Of a stretch of 38,415 nucleotides of DNA, positions 8,083 to 16,079 are shown piece by piece. A program made the position numbers and the translations under genes. This stretch comes from Geojedonia litorea. GTDB taxonomy: Bacteria > Bacteroidota > Bacteroidia > Flavobacteriales > Flavobacteriaceae. How positions within the stretch are numbered: the first letter of the stretch is position 1; every line of letters starts with the position of its first letter. The DNA lies in the NCBI RefSeq assembly GCF_042654525.1, contig NZ_JBHSGP010000023.1, positions 1 to 38,415 on the forward strand, written 5' to 3'. The notes beneath the pieces are model-generated. The model made no database searches. It had not been told where the DNA came from and was given only the letters and a program-made list of their open reading frames with translations.

Positions 8083-9015
8083 ATGACTGAAATAAAAATC
8101 TTTTCTCCAGCGACAGTAGCCAATGTATCTTGTGGATTTGATGTTTTGGGGTTTTGTTTGGATGGTATTGGAGACGAAATGATTGTTCGAAAAACACCTG
8201 AGAAAGGAATTAAAATCACAAAAATTAAGGGCTACGATCTCCCAAATGAAGCTACTAAAAATGTTGCTGGTGTAGCCGCATTAGCATTAATTGAAGATGC
8301 TCAACCCGATTGTGGTTTTGAAATTGAAATTTATAAAAACATAAAGCCAGGTAGTGGTGTTGGCAGCAGTTCTGCCAGTGCATCTGGTAGTGTTTTTGCA
8401 ATTAACGAGCTACTTGGCAGACCATATTCTAAAACGCAGCTCACTTATTTTGCAATGAAAGGTGAAGCACTGGCAAGTGGCAGTGAACATGCCGATAATA
8501 TTGCTCCTGGAATTTTTGGAGGGTTTACTTTAGTAAAAAGTACGGTTCCGCTTGAAGTAGTAGAATTACCAACACCCAATGATTTGTTTGCAGTAATCAT
8601 TCATCCACAAATTGAAATTAAAACCTCTGAAGCACGGGCAATTTTACCTAAAGACATCCCTTTAAAAAATGCGATTACACAATGGGCTAACATGGGAAGT
8701 TTAGTACACGCATTACATATTAGTGATTATCAAATGATAAAGCGATCCTTAATTGATGTGGTTGTGGAACCCTATAGAAGTCGGTTAATTCCTCATTATA
8801 ATGAAGTGAAATTAGCGGCTTTCAATAAGGGTGCTTTAGGATGTGGAATTTCGGGCTCTGGACCTTCAATCTTTACTTTGTGTCAGGGACAAATTCAAGC
8901 AGAACAGGTTGAACTTGCCATGCGTGAAGTATATTCACAAACCGATATTGCATTTAATACCTATTCGTGTAAAATAAATACAACAGGAATTAAGATACTT
9001 GCTACAGACAGCTAA
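8083..9015 (+). CDS. thrB: Homoserine kinase
   Basis: This GHMP-family kinase phosphorylates homoserine to O-phosphohomoserine, the substrate of the next gene product. It has 310 residues, normal for the family. The N-terminal segment FSPATVANVSCGFDVLGF is characteristic of ThrB. The ATP-binding PGSGVGSSSASASG loop lies at about 89-102, and the C-terminal GCGISGSGPSIF is the third GHMP motif. The ATG lies three bases after the thrA stop, which indicates translational coupling in one operon. Confidence 0.96.
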   Translation: MTEIKIFSPATVANVSCGFDVLGFCLDGIGDEMIVRKTPEKGIKITKIKGYDLPNEATKNVAGVAALALIEDAQPDCGFEIEIYKNIKPGSGVGSSSASASGSVFAINELLGRPYSKTQLTYFAMKGEALASGSEHADNIAPGIFGGFTLVKSTVPLEVVELPTPNDLFAVIIHPQIEIKTSEARAILPKDIPLKNAITQWANMGSLVHALHISDYQMIKRSLIDVVVEPYRSRLIPHYNEVKLAAFNKGALGCGISGSGPSIFTLCQGQIQAEQVELAMREVYSQTDIAFNTYSCKINTTGIKILATDS

Positions 9016-9057
9016 CTACTATTTTACTGAAACGCTAACATCAATCGTTATACAGCA

Positions 9058-10350
9058 ATGAACTATTATTCACTAAATAAAAAAGCACCTAATACATCGT
9101 TTAAAGATGCGGTTATTAAAGGATTGGCTCCAGATAAAGGACTCTATTTTCCTGAAGAGATTAATGCTTTACCAAAATCATTTTTTGAAAATATTGATAA
9201 CTTATCTTACACCGAAATTGCTTTCGAGACTATTAAACAATTTGTCACACCCGATATCCCTGAAGATGTTTTAAAAACTATTATTGAAGAAACGCTTTCA
9301 TTTGATTTTCCTGTTATTGAATTAAATCAAAACATTTCAACTTTAGAATTGTTTCATGGTCCTACCATGGCATTTAAAGATGTTGGTGCACGTTTTATGG
9401 CCAGATGTTTAGGGTATTTTAATCAGAATAATGACCAGGAAGTTACCGTTTTAGTGGCGACATCAGGCGATACCGGAGGTGCAGTTGCTAATGGATTTTT
9501 GGGTGTTGAAGGTGTTAATGTGGTGATATTATATCCAAGCGGCAAAGTCAGTGATATTCAAGAAAAACAATTGACTACACTCAAAAAAAATATTACTGCT
9601 TTAGAAGTTGATGGTGTGTTTGATGATTGTCAAGATATGGTGAAACGTGCATTTTTAGATGAAGAATTGACAACACATATGCAATTAACTTCAGCTAACT
9701 CCATAAATGTAGCACGTTGGCTACCGCAATTATTTTATTTTGTATTTGCTTATAAACAATTGCACAACAAGCATAAAGAAATTGTGTTTTCTGTTCCCAG
9801 TGGAAATTTTGGAAATATCTGCGCAGGAATGATGGCTCAACAATTAGGCTTACCAATAAAACATTTTATTGCGTCAAATAATGACAATAATGTGGTAACT
9901 GAATACCTACAGTCCGAACAGTACAATCCAAAGCCTTCAGTACAAACAATTAGCAATGCCATGGACGTTGGAAATCCAAGTAATTTTATTCGAATCCAAG
10001 AGATTTACCATAACAACTTTGAAGCTCTTAAAGAAAATCTATCTTCTTACAGTTTCTCTGATAAGCAAACCAAAGAAGCCTTAAAGGAAATCTATAATGA
10101 CTATAGTTATGTTGCTGATCCACATGGTGCTGTAGGATATTTAGGCTGCAAAGCCTACTTAAAAGAGCACCCAGAAACTCATTGTGTGTTTTTAGAGACT
10201 GCGCATCCAACGAAATTTTTAGACATAGTTGAAGACACCATTAGGGAAAATATTGACCTCCCTGAACAAATCTTAAAAGTGATGGACAAGAAGAAGAAAT
10301 CCATTAAAATTAGTTCGTACAACGAGCTCAAAGAGGTGTTATTAAAATAA
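9058..10350 (+). CDS. thrC: Threonine synthase
   Basis: This PLP enzyme converts O-phosphohomoserine to threonine, the final step of the operon's pathway. Length 430 matches the bacterial class with the N-terminal YYSLNKKAP and GLAPDKGLYFPE segments. The PLP-binding lysine is predicted to be K107 in GPTMAFKDVGARF. The phosphate-binding region includes ATSGDTGGAVANG and PSGNFGNICAG. It starts 42 bases after thrB, so it is likely cotranscribed. Nothing is missing. Confidence 0.96.
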   Translation: MNYYSLNKKAPNTSFKDAVIKGLAPDKGLYFPEEINALPKSFFENIDNLSYTEIAFETIKQFVTPDIPEDVLKTIIEETLSFDFPVIELNQNISTLELFHGPTMAFKDVGARFMARCLGYFNQNNDQEVTVLVATSGDTGGAVANGFLGVEGVNVVILYPSGKVSDIQEKQLTTLKKNITALEVDGVFDDCQDMVKRAFLDEELTTHMQLTSANSINVARWLPQLFYFVFAYKQLHNKHKEIVFSVPSGNFGNICAGMMAQQLGLPIKHFIASNNDNNVVTEYLQSEQYNPKPSVQTISNAMDVGNPSNFIRIQEIYHNNFEALKENLSSYSFSDKQTKEALKEIYNDYSYVADPHGAVGYLGCKAYLKEHPETHCVFLETAHPTKFLDIVEDTIRENIDLPEQILKVMDKKKKSIKISSYNELKEVLLK

Positions 10351-10355
10351 GGATA

Positions 10356-10595
10356 ATGACTTTAGTTGATTGGATTGGGTTTTTAGGCGTATTTCAAATT
10401 CTTTTGGCCTATGTTTTAAATAGTATTGGAAACATTACAAACAAAGGTTTAGTATTCATTTTACTTAATCTTATTGGCGCAACAATGGCTTGTGTGGCCT
10501 CTATCCTACTCAACTATTGGCCCTTTATTATTTTAGAAGGCATTTGGGCTCTGGTTTCCCTATACGCGCTTTTCAATTATAAAAAAACAACTTAA
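10356..10595 (+). CDS. Small membrane protein, CBU_0592-like
   Basis: A 79-residue protein made almost entirely of three hydrophobic helices (about 4-22, 30-51 and 53-73), with the short polar loop NSIGNITNKG between the first two. The pattern resembles the CBU_0592 family of small integral membrane proteins, whose function is unknown. The ATG is five bases after the thrC stop, so it is probably expressed with the threonine genes. Whether it has a role in amino acid transport is only suggested by position. No clear terminator hairpin follows it. Confidence 0.75.
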   Translation: MTLVDWIGFLGVFQILLAYVLNSIGNITNKGLVFILLNLIGATMACVASILLNYWPFIILEGIWALVSLYALFNYKKTT

Positions 10596-10700
10596 GTCTT
10601 ATTTTCAATCACTTGCCTTTTAATTGAAATAGTATTACTTTCACTTTTATTCCCAAATACTAGCATTGGCTTATCCTTCTTATTAGATCATTAACCTGCC

Positions 10701-11402
10701 ATGATTAAATTTTTCCGAAATATCCGCAAAACCATGATAAAAGAAAACAAAGTGAGCAAGTATTTGCTCTATGCCATAGGCGAAATTGTACTGGTAGTCA
10801 TTGGTATTCTCATTGCGTTACAAGTCAACAATTGGAACGAATCCAGAAAACTCAAAGAGACCGAAAGGGAATTTTTTCAAGGGGTAAGAAGCGACCTTCT
10901 GCAGGACAAGGCTTATATGAACCATATTATAGAAAAGGCCAACATAAAAATAACGGCCTACAAAATGTTTAGTAAAGATTTACCTAATCTTTACGAAACC
11001 AACAGACCTAAACTCGATTCCTTATTGAACATTTATTTCGCTTTGGGAGGTACCTTCTACCCTATTTCTGGTTCCTTTAATTCGGCAATGTCAAGTAATG
11101 AATTCAACACCTTTAAAAACAAACCATTAAAAATGATGGTTATCAAATTGTATAATTCAACGTATGCCAGACTCATGGACAACGCCAAAGACGTCGACAA
11201 CCGATGGTTTTATGTCATAAAAAAATATAGCCGAGTAAGACGAACGGGGAATTTAGGCAACTTTATTCAAGATCAATTGGAGGAGTTTGAAGACGACGTA
11301 TTCTATCACATATACGGCCTTGAATATTATATCGGTAATTTAAAATCAGCTATTGAAGAAATAGATGCGTTTTTGGAGAACGAGCAAAATGCTTGGGACT
11401 GA
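10701..11402 (+). CDS. DUF6090 family membrane-anchored protein
   Basis: A 233-residue protein with the family's highly recognisable N-terminus: a basic MIKFFRNIRKTM segment, then YLLYAIGEIVLVVIGILIAL as the single membrane helix (about 22-43), then QVNNWNE. The rest is charged, predicted helical and probably outside the cytoplasm. Such genes are abundant and often tandemly repeated in Flavobacteriaceae; here there is one copy. Function is unknown. Its base composition looks slightly richer in GC than its neighbours, which could mean separate acquisition, but this was judged by eye. It converges on the regulator gene that follows, with no clear terminator hairpin in the 46-base gap. Confidence 0.85.
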   Translation: MIKFFRNIRKTMIKENKVSKYLLYAIGEIVLVVIGILIALQVNNWNESRKLKETEREFFQGVRSDLLQDKAYMNHIIEKANIKITAYKMFSKDLPNLYETNRPKLDSLLNIYFALGGTFYPISGSFNSAMSSNEFNTFKNKPLKMMVIKLYNSTYARLMDNAKDVDNRWFYVIKKYSRVRRTGNLGNFIQDQLEEFEDDVFYHIYGLEYYIGNLKSAIEEIDAFLENEQNAWD

Positions 11403-11448
11403 TTTAAAAAAGCCACACATATCCTGAACATGATTTTGAATGTATTGT

Positions 11449-12342
11449 CTAAACATCCAAAACAAGCTTATAACCTATCCCTCGAATATTCACGATCTTT
11501 ACTTTTGAATCGAATTCCAGTTTCTTCCTCAATTTTGAAATAAAAACATCCAAAGTCCTACCAATATAATCACCTTCATCACCCCAAACCCTGTTGAGAA
11601 TTACACCGCGTTCAACTGGTGTATTAGCCGCATCGTATAATAACAAAAGTAAATCGGCCTCTTTGCTGGTAAGCTCAATTCTTTGCTCTTCAATGATTAG
11701 TTCTGAATTTCTTTTATCAAAATAATAGGCCCCCAATGAAATTAAATGGGCATTGCTAGAAGACCTACGTTTACGTTTCCAAAGGAAATAGAGCCCAATT
11801 GTAACTAGAAGTAGTAACACCGAAATTAAACTGTACTTCAAAACAGTATGTCTTTCATTTGAAGAACCTTCTATGGGTGTAGTAATTGCTGAAATTGTTT
11901 CTTCCGGAGGCAAAAAAGTAAACAGTAGACTGTAACAAGATTTTGGTTGACTTCTATCTGCGCAAGGAACAATATCCGATTTTCCCAAATTATCCATTTC
12001 AAAACTATATACTGTTTCTTTGGTTTCACATTGCTCTACCTCTACAATATACCTTACTGCTAGATTTGCATCTTTCACAACTCGGTCAACTATGGCTACT
12101 AATTTATCTGGGGTGAATTCAAATTCAGATTCAAATTGTAATCTGTAATTTCCATTTTCTTTGAGTATGGGTAAAACACGCGAAATACTATCTCCAGAAT
12201 TGAGCAAGACTTGATGACCAATCATTCTCAAGGAGACTTCAATATGTTTTTCATTGAATTCTTCTTGAGCATTGCTTTCGCAAACAACAAACAAAATGCT
12301 TGATAAAAAACAGAAAATTATTTTTAAAGATGTATGGCGCAT
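11449..12342 (-). CDS. Membrane-spanning one-component regulator with C-terminal OmpR-type winged helix
   Basis: A 297-residue transcription regulator in which sensing and DNA binding are in one chain. Residues 1-25 look like a signal peptide (possible cleavage after SNA). About 26-167 is a predicted periplasmic sensor with three cysteines (C105, C127, C136). About 168-188 is a single membrane helix followed by the basic KRKRR stop-transfer. Residues about 201-297 are an OmpR/PhoB-type winged helix: SLGAYYFDKRNSELI, the ELTSKEADLLLLL segment, RTLDVFISKLRKKL and the wing IVNIRGIGYKL. ToxR and CadC carry the winged helix at the N-terminus, so the order here is reversed. It is divergent from an exported TonB-C-like protein, with three phased direct repeats between them. 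The signal is unknown; a redox or disulfide signal is conceivable from the cysteines. Confidence 0.85.
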   Translation of the reverse strand: MRHTSLKIIFCFLSSILFVVCESNAQEEFNEKHIEVSLRMIGHQVLLNSGDSISRVLPILKENGNYRLQFESEFEFTPDKLVAIVDRVVKDANLAVRYIVEVEQCETKETVYSFEMDNLGKSDIVPCADRSQPKSCYSLLFTFLPPEETISAITTPIEGSSNERHTVLKYSLISVLLLLVTIGLYFLWKRKRRSSSNAHLISLGAYYFDKRNSELIIEEQRIELTSKEADLLLLLYDAANTPVERGVILNRVWGDEGDYIGRTLDVFISKLRKKLEFDSKVKIVNIRGIGYKLVLDV

Positions 12343-12346
12343 AACA

Positions 12347-12354
12347 CAAAACTA
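12347..12354 (-). promoter_or_regulatory. Candidate -7 element of the winged-helix regulator gene
   Basis: On the minus strand TAGTTTTG is an exact TAnnTTTG match only five bases before the ATG at 12342. A start seven bases after it would coincide with the start codon, giving a leaderless transcript. No TTG occurs at normal spacing, but the TTTACAT repeats lie 27-54 bases upstream, where an activator could act. Confidence 0.35.
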
Positions 12355-12380
12355 TTTAAATCTCTGACATTTTAAGATGA

Positions 12381-12408
12381 TTTACATAAAATTTACATCA
12401 TTTTACAT
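12381..12408. repeat. Three direct TTTACAT repeats spaced one helical turn apart, likely operator
   Basis: Identical heptamers TTTACAT begin at 12381, 12392 and 12402, that is with 11- and 10-base periodicity, in the divergent gap between the winged-helix regulator and the TonB-C-like gene. OmpR/PhoB-family proteins bind head-to-tail on direct repeats of about this spacing, so this is a natural site for the adjacent regulator. It ends 10 bases before the -33 TTG of the plus-strand promoter. Confidence 0.6.
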
Positions 12409-12417
12409 TTCTTATGA

Positions 12418-12446
12418 TTGTGGAAACAGTAATCACAATAATTTAG
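12418..12446 (+). promoter_or_regulatory. Candidate promoter of the exported TonB-C-like gene
   Basis: TTG (12418-12420) is followed after 18 bases by TAATTTAG (12439-12446), one mismatch from TAnnTTTG. Transcription would begin near 12453, which argues that the true start codon is the ATG at 12475 and not the one at 12451. Confidence 0.5.
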
Positions 12447-12474
12447 AGGAATGTTTAACCCTAAACCCACAATT

Positions 12475-13272
12475 ATGAAACCACGTTTAATAATTTTTAG
12501 TTTAACATTAATAGTTTTGATTTTAACTATTGCTAATGTTGTTAACGCAAACAACACTTCTGTAACTACCGAAGAAGGGGTATCTACAAATCTAATTCCT
12601 GATCGTATACCCGTTACGAACAACACTTATAATGTCCATTTTGTAGACTTTGTGTATGATGTGAATTCTAGATTCATGACAACCATAACTAAAGAAAAAC
12701 TGCTAAAGGCAAAATCAGTCCTTGATATTGTACCTAAAGAAGCAAAATGGGACAAACTTTCAGTCGAAACCGTTGTGGTTGCTGTACTCAAAGACGCTGA
12801 AGAAATAATTGAGATAGGAAATGAAATGCAACTGAACACTGCACAAATGAACCTTTTGAAATCAGTTGATTATTCCTCTAACATTTATATCAAAACAAGA
12901 GCCATAAATAATAATTATAAAAATAAATCAATTGAAGATTTTGCCTACTACATCACTATAGTCCCCGAAAAAGAAACTGCTTACAACGACGGACATGCAA
13001 TATTCATGGCTTATCTTAAGGAAAAAAGCAGATCTTTAATAACTCATTTAAATGAAGACCAACTTCAAGCTGGAAAAATTGTTTTTACAATTACGAAAAA
13101 TGGAACTATAGAAAATGTCCAATTAGAATCCTCATCTGGCTATAAATCCATTGATACCAAAATGATTGAAATCATTAAGAACGCACCAGGAACTTGGACA
13201 CCCGCTGAAAATGCTAAAGGTGAAAAGGTAAATCAAACATTGGTGTTTTCCTTTGGAAAAATGGGTTGTTAG
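12475..13272 (+). CDS. Exported protein with C-terminal TonB-like domain
   Basis: The chosen ATG begins MKPRLIIFSLTLIV, a standard signal peptide, probably cleaved near VNANN. An in-frame ATG 24 bases earlier would put eight polar residues before it and falls at the predicted transcription start. The mature protein has about 160 residues of unrecognised helical sequence. It is followed (about 190-265) by a TonB C-terminal-type fold: GKIVFTITKNGTIENVQLESSSGY, then a helix and APGTWTPAENAKGEKVNQTLVF. It lacks the N-terminal membrane anchor and proline-rich spacer of a true energy transducer, so it is not a classic TonB. It is divergent from the winged-helix regulator and likely under its control. 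Only 15 bases separate its stop from the convergent peptidase gene. Confidence 0.75.
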   Translation: MKPRLIIFSLTLIVLILTIANVVNANNTSVTTEEGVSTNLIPDRIPVTNNTYNVHFVDFVYDVNSRFMTTITKEKLLKAKSVLDIVPKEAKWDKLSVETVVVAVLKDAEEIIEIGNEMQLNTAQMNLLKSVDYSSNIYIKTRAINNNYKNKSIEDFAYYITIVPEKETAYNDGHAIFMAYLKEKSRSLITHLNEDQLQAGKIVFTITKNGTIENVQLESSSGYKSIDTKMIEIIKNAPGTWTPAENAKGEKVNQTLVFSFGKMGC

Positions 13273-13287
13273 CAAAATGCCTGTTTC

Positions 13288-14772
13288 TTAATCTAACCTT
13301 GGCAATTCAAAAGTTCCAAAAACACTAGACTCTTTCATCAAGAGTTCGATCTCATCAGATTTACGAGGTGCTTCGGCCGATAAATTGATTGGACCATTTT
13401 CAGTGATCAATATATCATCCTCAATACGAACAGCGATACCCCACCACTTTTTGTCGCAAGGGCTTCCTTCTGGGATATAAATTCCAGGTTCAACGGTTAT
13501 AACCATGTTTGGTTCAAAAGCACCTCTTAAACTAGGATCATGGACATCCAACCCTATATGATGTGAAGTCCCGTGCGGAAAATATTGTCGTGCATCGGTA
13601 TCATCTTTGGCAATGCCTAGTTTAATAAGTCCTGCATTTATTACTTTTCGGGCAGCTTCATCAGGAGATCTTAAATTGTTACCAACTACAGTAGCAGCAA
13701 TTCCTGCTTCTTGTGCTTCGTAAACGATGTCGTATATCAACTTTTGTTCAGTTGAAAATTTACCATTAGCAGGAATGGTTCTAGTGACATCGGCAGTATA
13801 GCCATGGTATTCAGCCCCTAAATCCATAAGCACTAAATCATTATCTACCTTGGTTTTATTATTTTCAATATAATGAAGCACACAACCATTACTACCCGCA
13901 CCTACTATACTTGGGTAACCTTCATACTCGCTACCATATTTTTTATACACATATTCATGAATACCTTGAATTTCTGTCTCTGACATCCCAGGATGCATAG
14001 CTTTCATGATTTCACGTTGTCCCATGGCCGAAATTCGAATTGCTTTTTTGAGCAATACCAACTCTTCTGAGGTTTTTACTTCGCGTAAACCCGCCATTAA
14101 TCTATTAAGTGTAGAATTGTCAACCGTTACTTTCTTTTCTTGTACCACATTAGTACTTTGATTCAATTCGACGTTCATTTTAGTTCCAGCAACGACCGTC
14201 GTTTCTGTATAACTAATTTGGGATTTAAAGGCTTGTATCAAATCATATAAATCGGCCTTATCGCGTTTGGAATCTCTATAATCATCCTTAAAACTATCAA
14301 ACATTACACGGTCAAATTTTGCGTAATCAATACCAGATTCTAAAAATTCTGCTCCATTAAAAGCCATGTCAAAACCTAGTTGCTTCTTTGTACCTTCAAC
14401 GCCAAGTCTGTAACCATTCCATTGTTCAGCTAGAGCATTTCTTTCTTGAACATAAATTAATTCATTATAGGTTTTGCCATCGGAATTTTTTTGGTCTTCT
14501 GAAAATATAACAAGCACAGCATTGGGCTCTTTATAACCTGTTAGATAATAAAAGTCAGGATCTTGATGATATACATAGTCCACATCGTTTGACCTATTAC
14601 GTACTGCATTTGCAAAAAAAACAGCGACCGAATTTTCAGGCATGTCTTTTCGTAAAGCTTCTCTTCTACTCTTGTGAAAATCTGAAGACAGATAATCTTG
14701 AGGTAAGTCTTTTTGAGCTATTACAGCACTAGTAAAAATTAAAAAAAAGAGGCTAAAAAAATGAAGTTTCAT
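13288..14772 (-). CDS. Exported Xaa-Pro aminopeptidase (M24B, aminopeptidase P type)
   Basis: This metallopeptidase is predicted to remove N-terminal residues preceding proline. Residues 1-19 are a signal peptide (FFLIFTSAVIA, then QKD), so unlike the cytoplasmic PepP it should act in the periplasm or outside. The N-terminal creatinase-like domain (about 25-210) contains the aminopeptidase P segment DPDFYYLTGY. The catalytic pita-bread domain (about 230-480) keeps the five metal ligands: D317, D328, H404 in HGTSHHIGLDVHD, E428 in TVEPGIY and E451. Length 494 is slightly longer than typical because of the leader. It is a monocistronic minus-strand gene with a 200-base divergent gap to gcvT. 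Confidence 0.93.
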   Translation of the reverse strand: MKLHFFSLFFLIFTSAVIAQKDLPQDYLSSDFHKSRREALRKDMPENSVAVFFANAVRNRSNDVDYVYHQDPDFYYLTGYKEPNAVLVIFSEDQKNSDGKTYNELIYVQERNALAEQWNGYRLGVEGTKKQLGFDMAFNGAEFLESGIDYAKFDRVMFDSFKDDYRDSKRDKADLYDLIQAFKSQISYTETTVVAGTKMNVELNQSTNVVQEKKVTVDNSTLNRLMAGLREVKTSEELVLLKKAIRISAMGQREIMKAMHPGMSETEIQGIHEYVYKKYGSEYEGYPSIVGAGSNGCVLHYIENNKTKVDNDLVLMDLGAEYHGYTADVTRTIPANGKFSTEQKLIYDIVYEAQEAGIAATVVGNNLRSPDEAARKVINAGLIKLGIAKDDTDARQYFPHGTSHHIGLDVHDPSLRGAFEPNMVITVEPGIYIPEGSPCDKKWWGIAVRIEDDILITENGPINLSAEAPRKSDEIELLMKESSVFGTFELPRLD

Positions 14773-14898
14773 ATTATTATTTTTAAGGTTTCGAATTTAC
14801 AGATTTAATTAATTTTAGAGAATTTGACGAATACATTTAACAATATTTTAAGGTGGGAATATTTAACGTTTTCATTTAAAGAAACAGATAAATTTATA

Positions 14899-14906
14899 TA
14901 CTTTTG
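14899..14906 (+). promoter_or_regulatory. Candidate -7 element of gcvT
   Basis: TACTTTTG is an exact TAnnTTTG match. A start near 14913 leaves a leader of about 60 bases before the gcvT ATG. No TTG at standard spacing was found. I recognise no glycine riboswitch in this leader. Confidence 0.4.
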
Positions 14907-14974
14907 TTGCGCTTTAAACTGTTAGTAATTGGACAGATAATAACGAATATGTATTCATAACACTAAATAAAACC

Positions 14975-16057
14975 ATGAAAAACACTGCATTAACTCAAAC
15001 ACATATCGCTTTAGGAGCTAAAATGGTGCCATTTGCTGGCTATAATATGCCTGTTCAATACGAAGGTGTCAATGCCGAACACGAAACTGTTAGAACTGGT
15101 GTAGGTGTTTTTGATGTTTCCCATATGGGTGAATTTTTAATCGAAGGTCCAAATGCTTTAGATCTTATCCAAAAAGTGACTAGCAATGATGCTTCAAAAT
15201 TAGCAATTGGCAAAGCCCAATACAGTTGTTTACCTAACGAAAACGGTGGTATTGTGGACGATTTAATTGTTTACAGAATTAAGGAAGAAACCTATTTATT
15301 AGTCGTTAATGCTAGCAACATTGAAAAAGACTGGAATTGGATCAGCTCAAAAAATGATGTTGGTGCTAGTATGCGGAATTTAAGTGAAGACTATTCTCTT
15401 TTGGCCATTCAAGGACCAAAAGCTGTTGAAGCCATGCAATCGCTGTCTAGCCATGACCTTTCTGCTATAAATTTCTACAATTTTATAGTTGGTGATTTTG
15501 CAGGAATTGAACATGTTATCATTTCGGCTACTGGTTATACAGGTAGTGGTGGTTTTGAAATTTATTGTAAAAACTCTGAAGTACAACAAGTTTGGGATCG
15601 CGTATTTGAAGCAGGTGCAGCATACGGTATTAAACCAATAGGTCTTGCCGCTCGCGACACCTTGCGTTTGGAAATGGGTTACTGTCTTTACGGTAACGAT
15701 ATTGATGACGCAACCTCGCCTATTGAAGCTGGTTTAGGATGGATTACAAAATTCACCAAGGAATTCACAAATTCCGAGGCATTAGCAGATGAAAAACAGC
15801 GTGGTCCAAAACGCAAACTCATTGCTTTTGAAATCGATGAACGTGGCATTCCTCGCCATGGTTACGATATTGTAGATGGTCAGGGAACAAAAATTGGAGA
15901 AGTAACTTCGGGTACAATGAGCCCATCCTTGAATAAAGGTATAGGTTTAGGTTATGTTCCAATCATTTTTGCTGAAGTAGGAAGTAAAATTAATATCCAA
16001 ATTCGTAAAAATGCCATTCCTGCTACCGTGGTAAAACTTCCGTTCTATAAAGGTTAG
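14975..16057 (+). CDS. gcvT: Glycine cleavage system aminomethyltransferase (T-protein)
   Basis: It transfers the methylene group from the aminomethyl-lipoyl H-protein to tetrahydrofolate and releases ammonia. The 360-residue length and the segments MVPFAGYNMPVQY, GVFDVSHMGEF, GGIVDDLIVYR, the ATGYTGSGGFEIY fold motif, GLAARDTLRLEMGYCLYG and EVTSGTMSPSLNKGIGLGYV are all typical. The gene lies apart from the H- and P-protein genes, which are not in this window, a common situation in Flavobacteriaceae. It probably heads a short operon with the SDR gene 22 bases downstream. Confidence 0.95.
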   Translation: MKNTALTQTHIALGAKMVPFAGYNMPVQYEGVNAEHETVRTGVGVFDVSHMGEFLIEGPNALDLIQKVTSNDASKLAIGKAQYSCLPNENGGIVDDLIVYRIKEETYLLVVNASNIEKDWNWISSKNDVGASMRNLSEDYSLLAIQGPKAVEAMQSLSSHDLSAINFYNFIVGDFAGIEHVIISATGYTGSGGFEIYCKNSEVQQVWDRVFEAGAAYGIKPIGLAARDTLRLEMGYCLYGNDIDDATSPIEAGLGWITKFTKEFTNSEALADEKQRGPKRKLIAFEIDERGIPRHGYDIVDGQGTKIGEVTSGTMSPSLNKGIGLGYVPIIFAEVGSKINIQIRKNAIPATVVKLPFYKG

Positions 16058-16069
16058 TAGTTAATTATT

Positions 16070-16075
16070 GGAGGA
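16070..16075 (+). promoter_or_regulatory. Strong Shine-Dalgarno that sets the SDR start
   Basis: GGAGGA lies four bases before the ATG at 16080. It decides between this ATG and the in-frame TTG at 16068, which overlaps the ribosome site itself. Such a complete site is unusual for Flavobacteriaceae, where most genes here have none. Confidence 0.6.
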
Positions 16076-16079
16076 TATA

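Noticed and set aside
10596..10700. Terminator for the thr operon
   Set aside because: Only T-rich sequence, no convincing stem.
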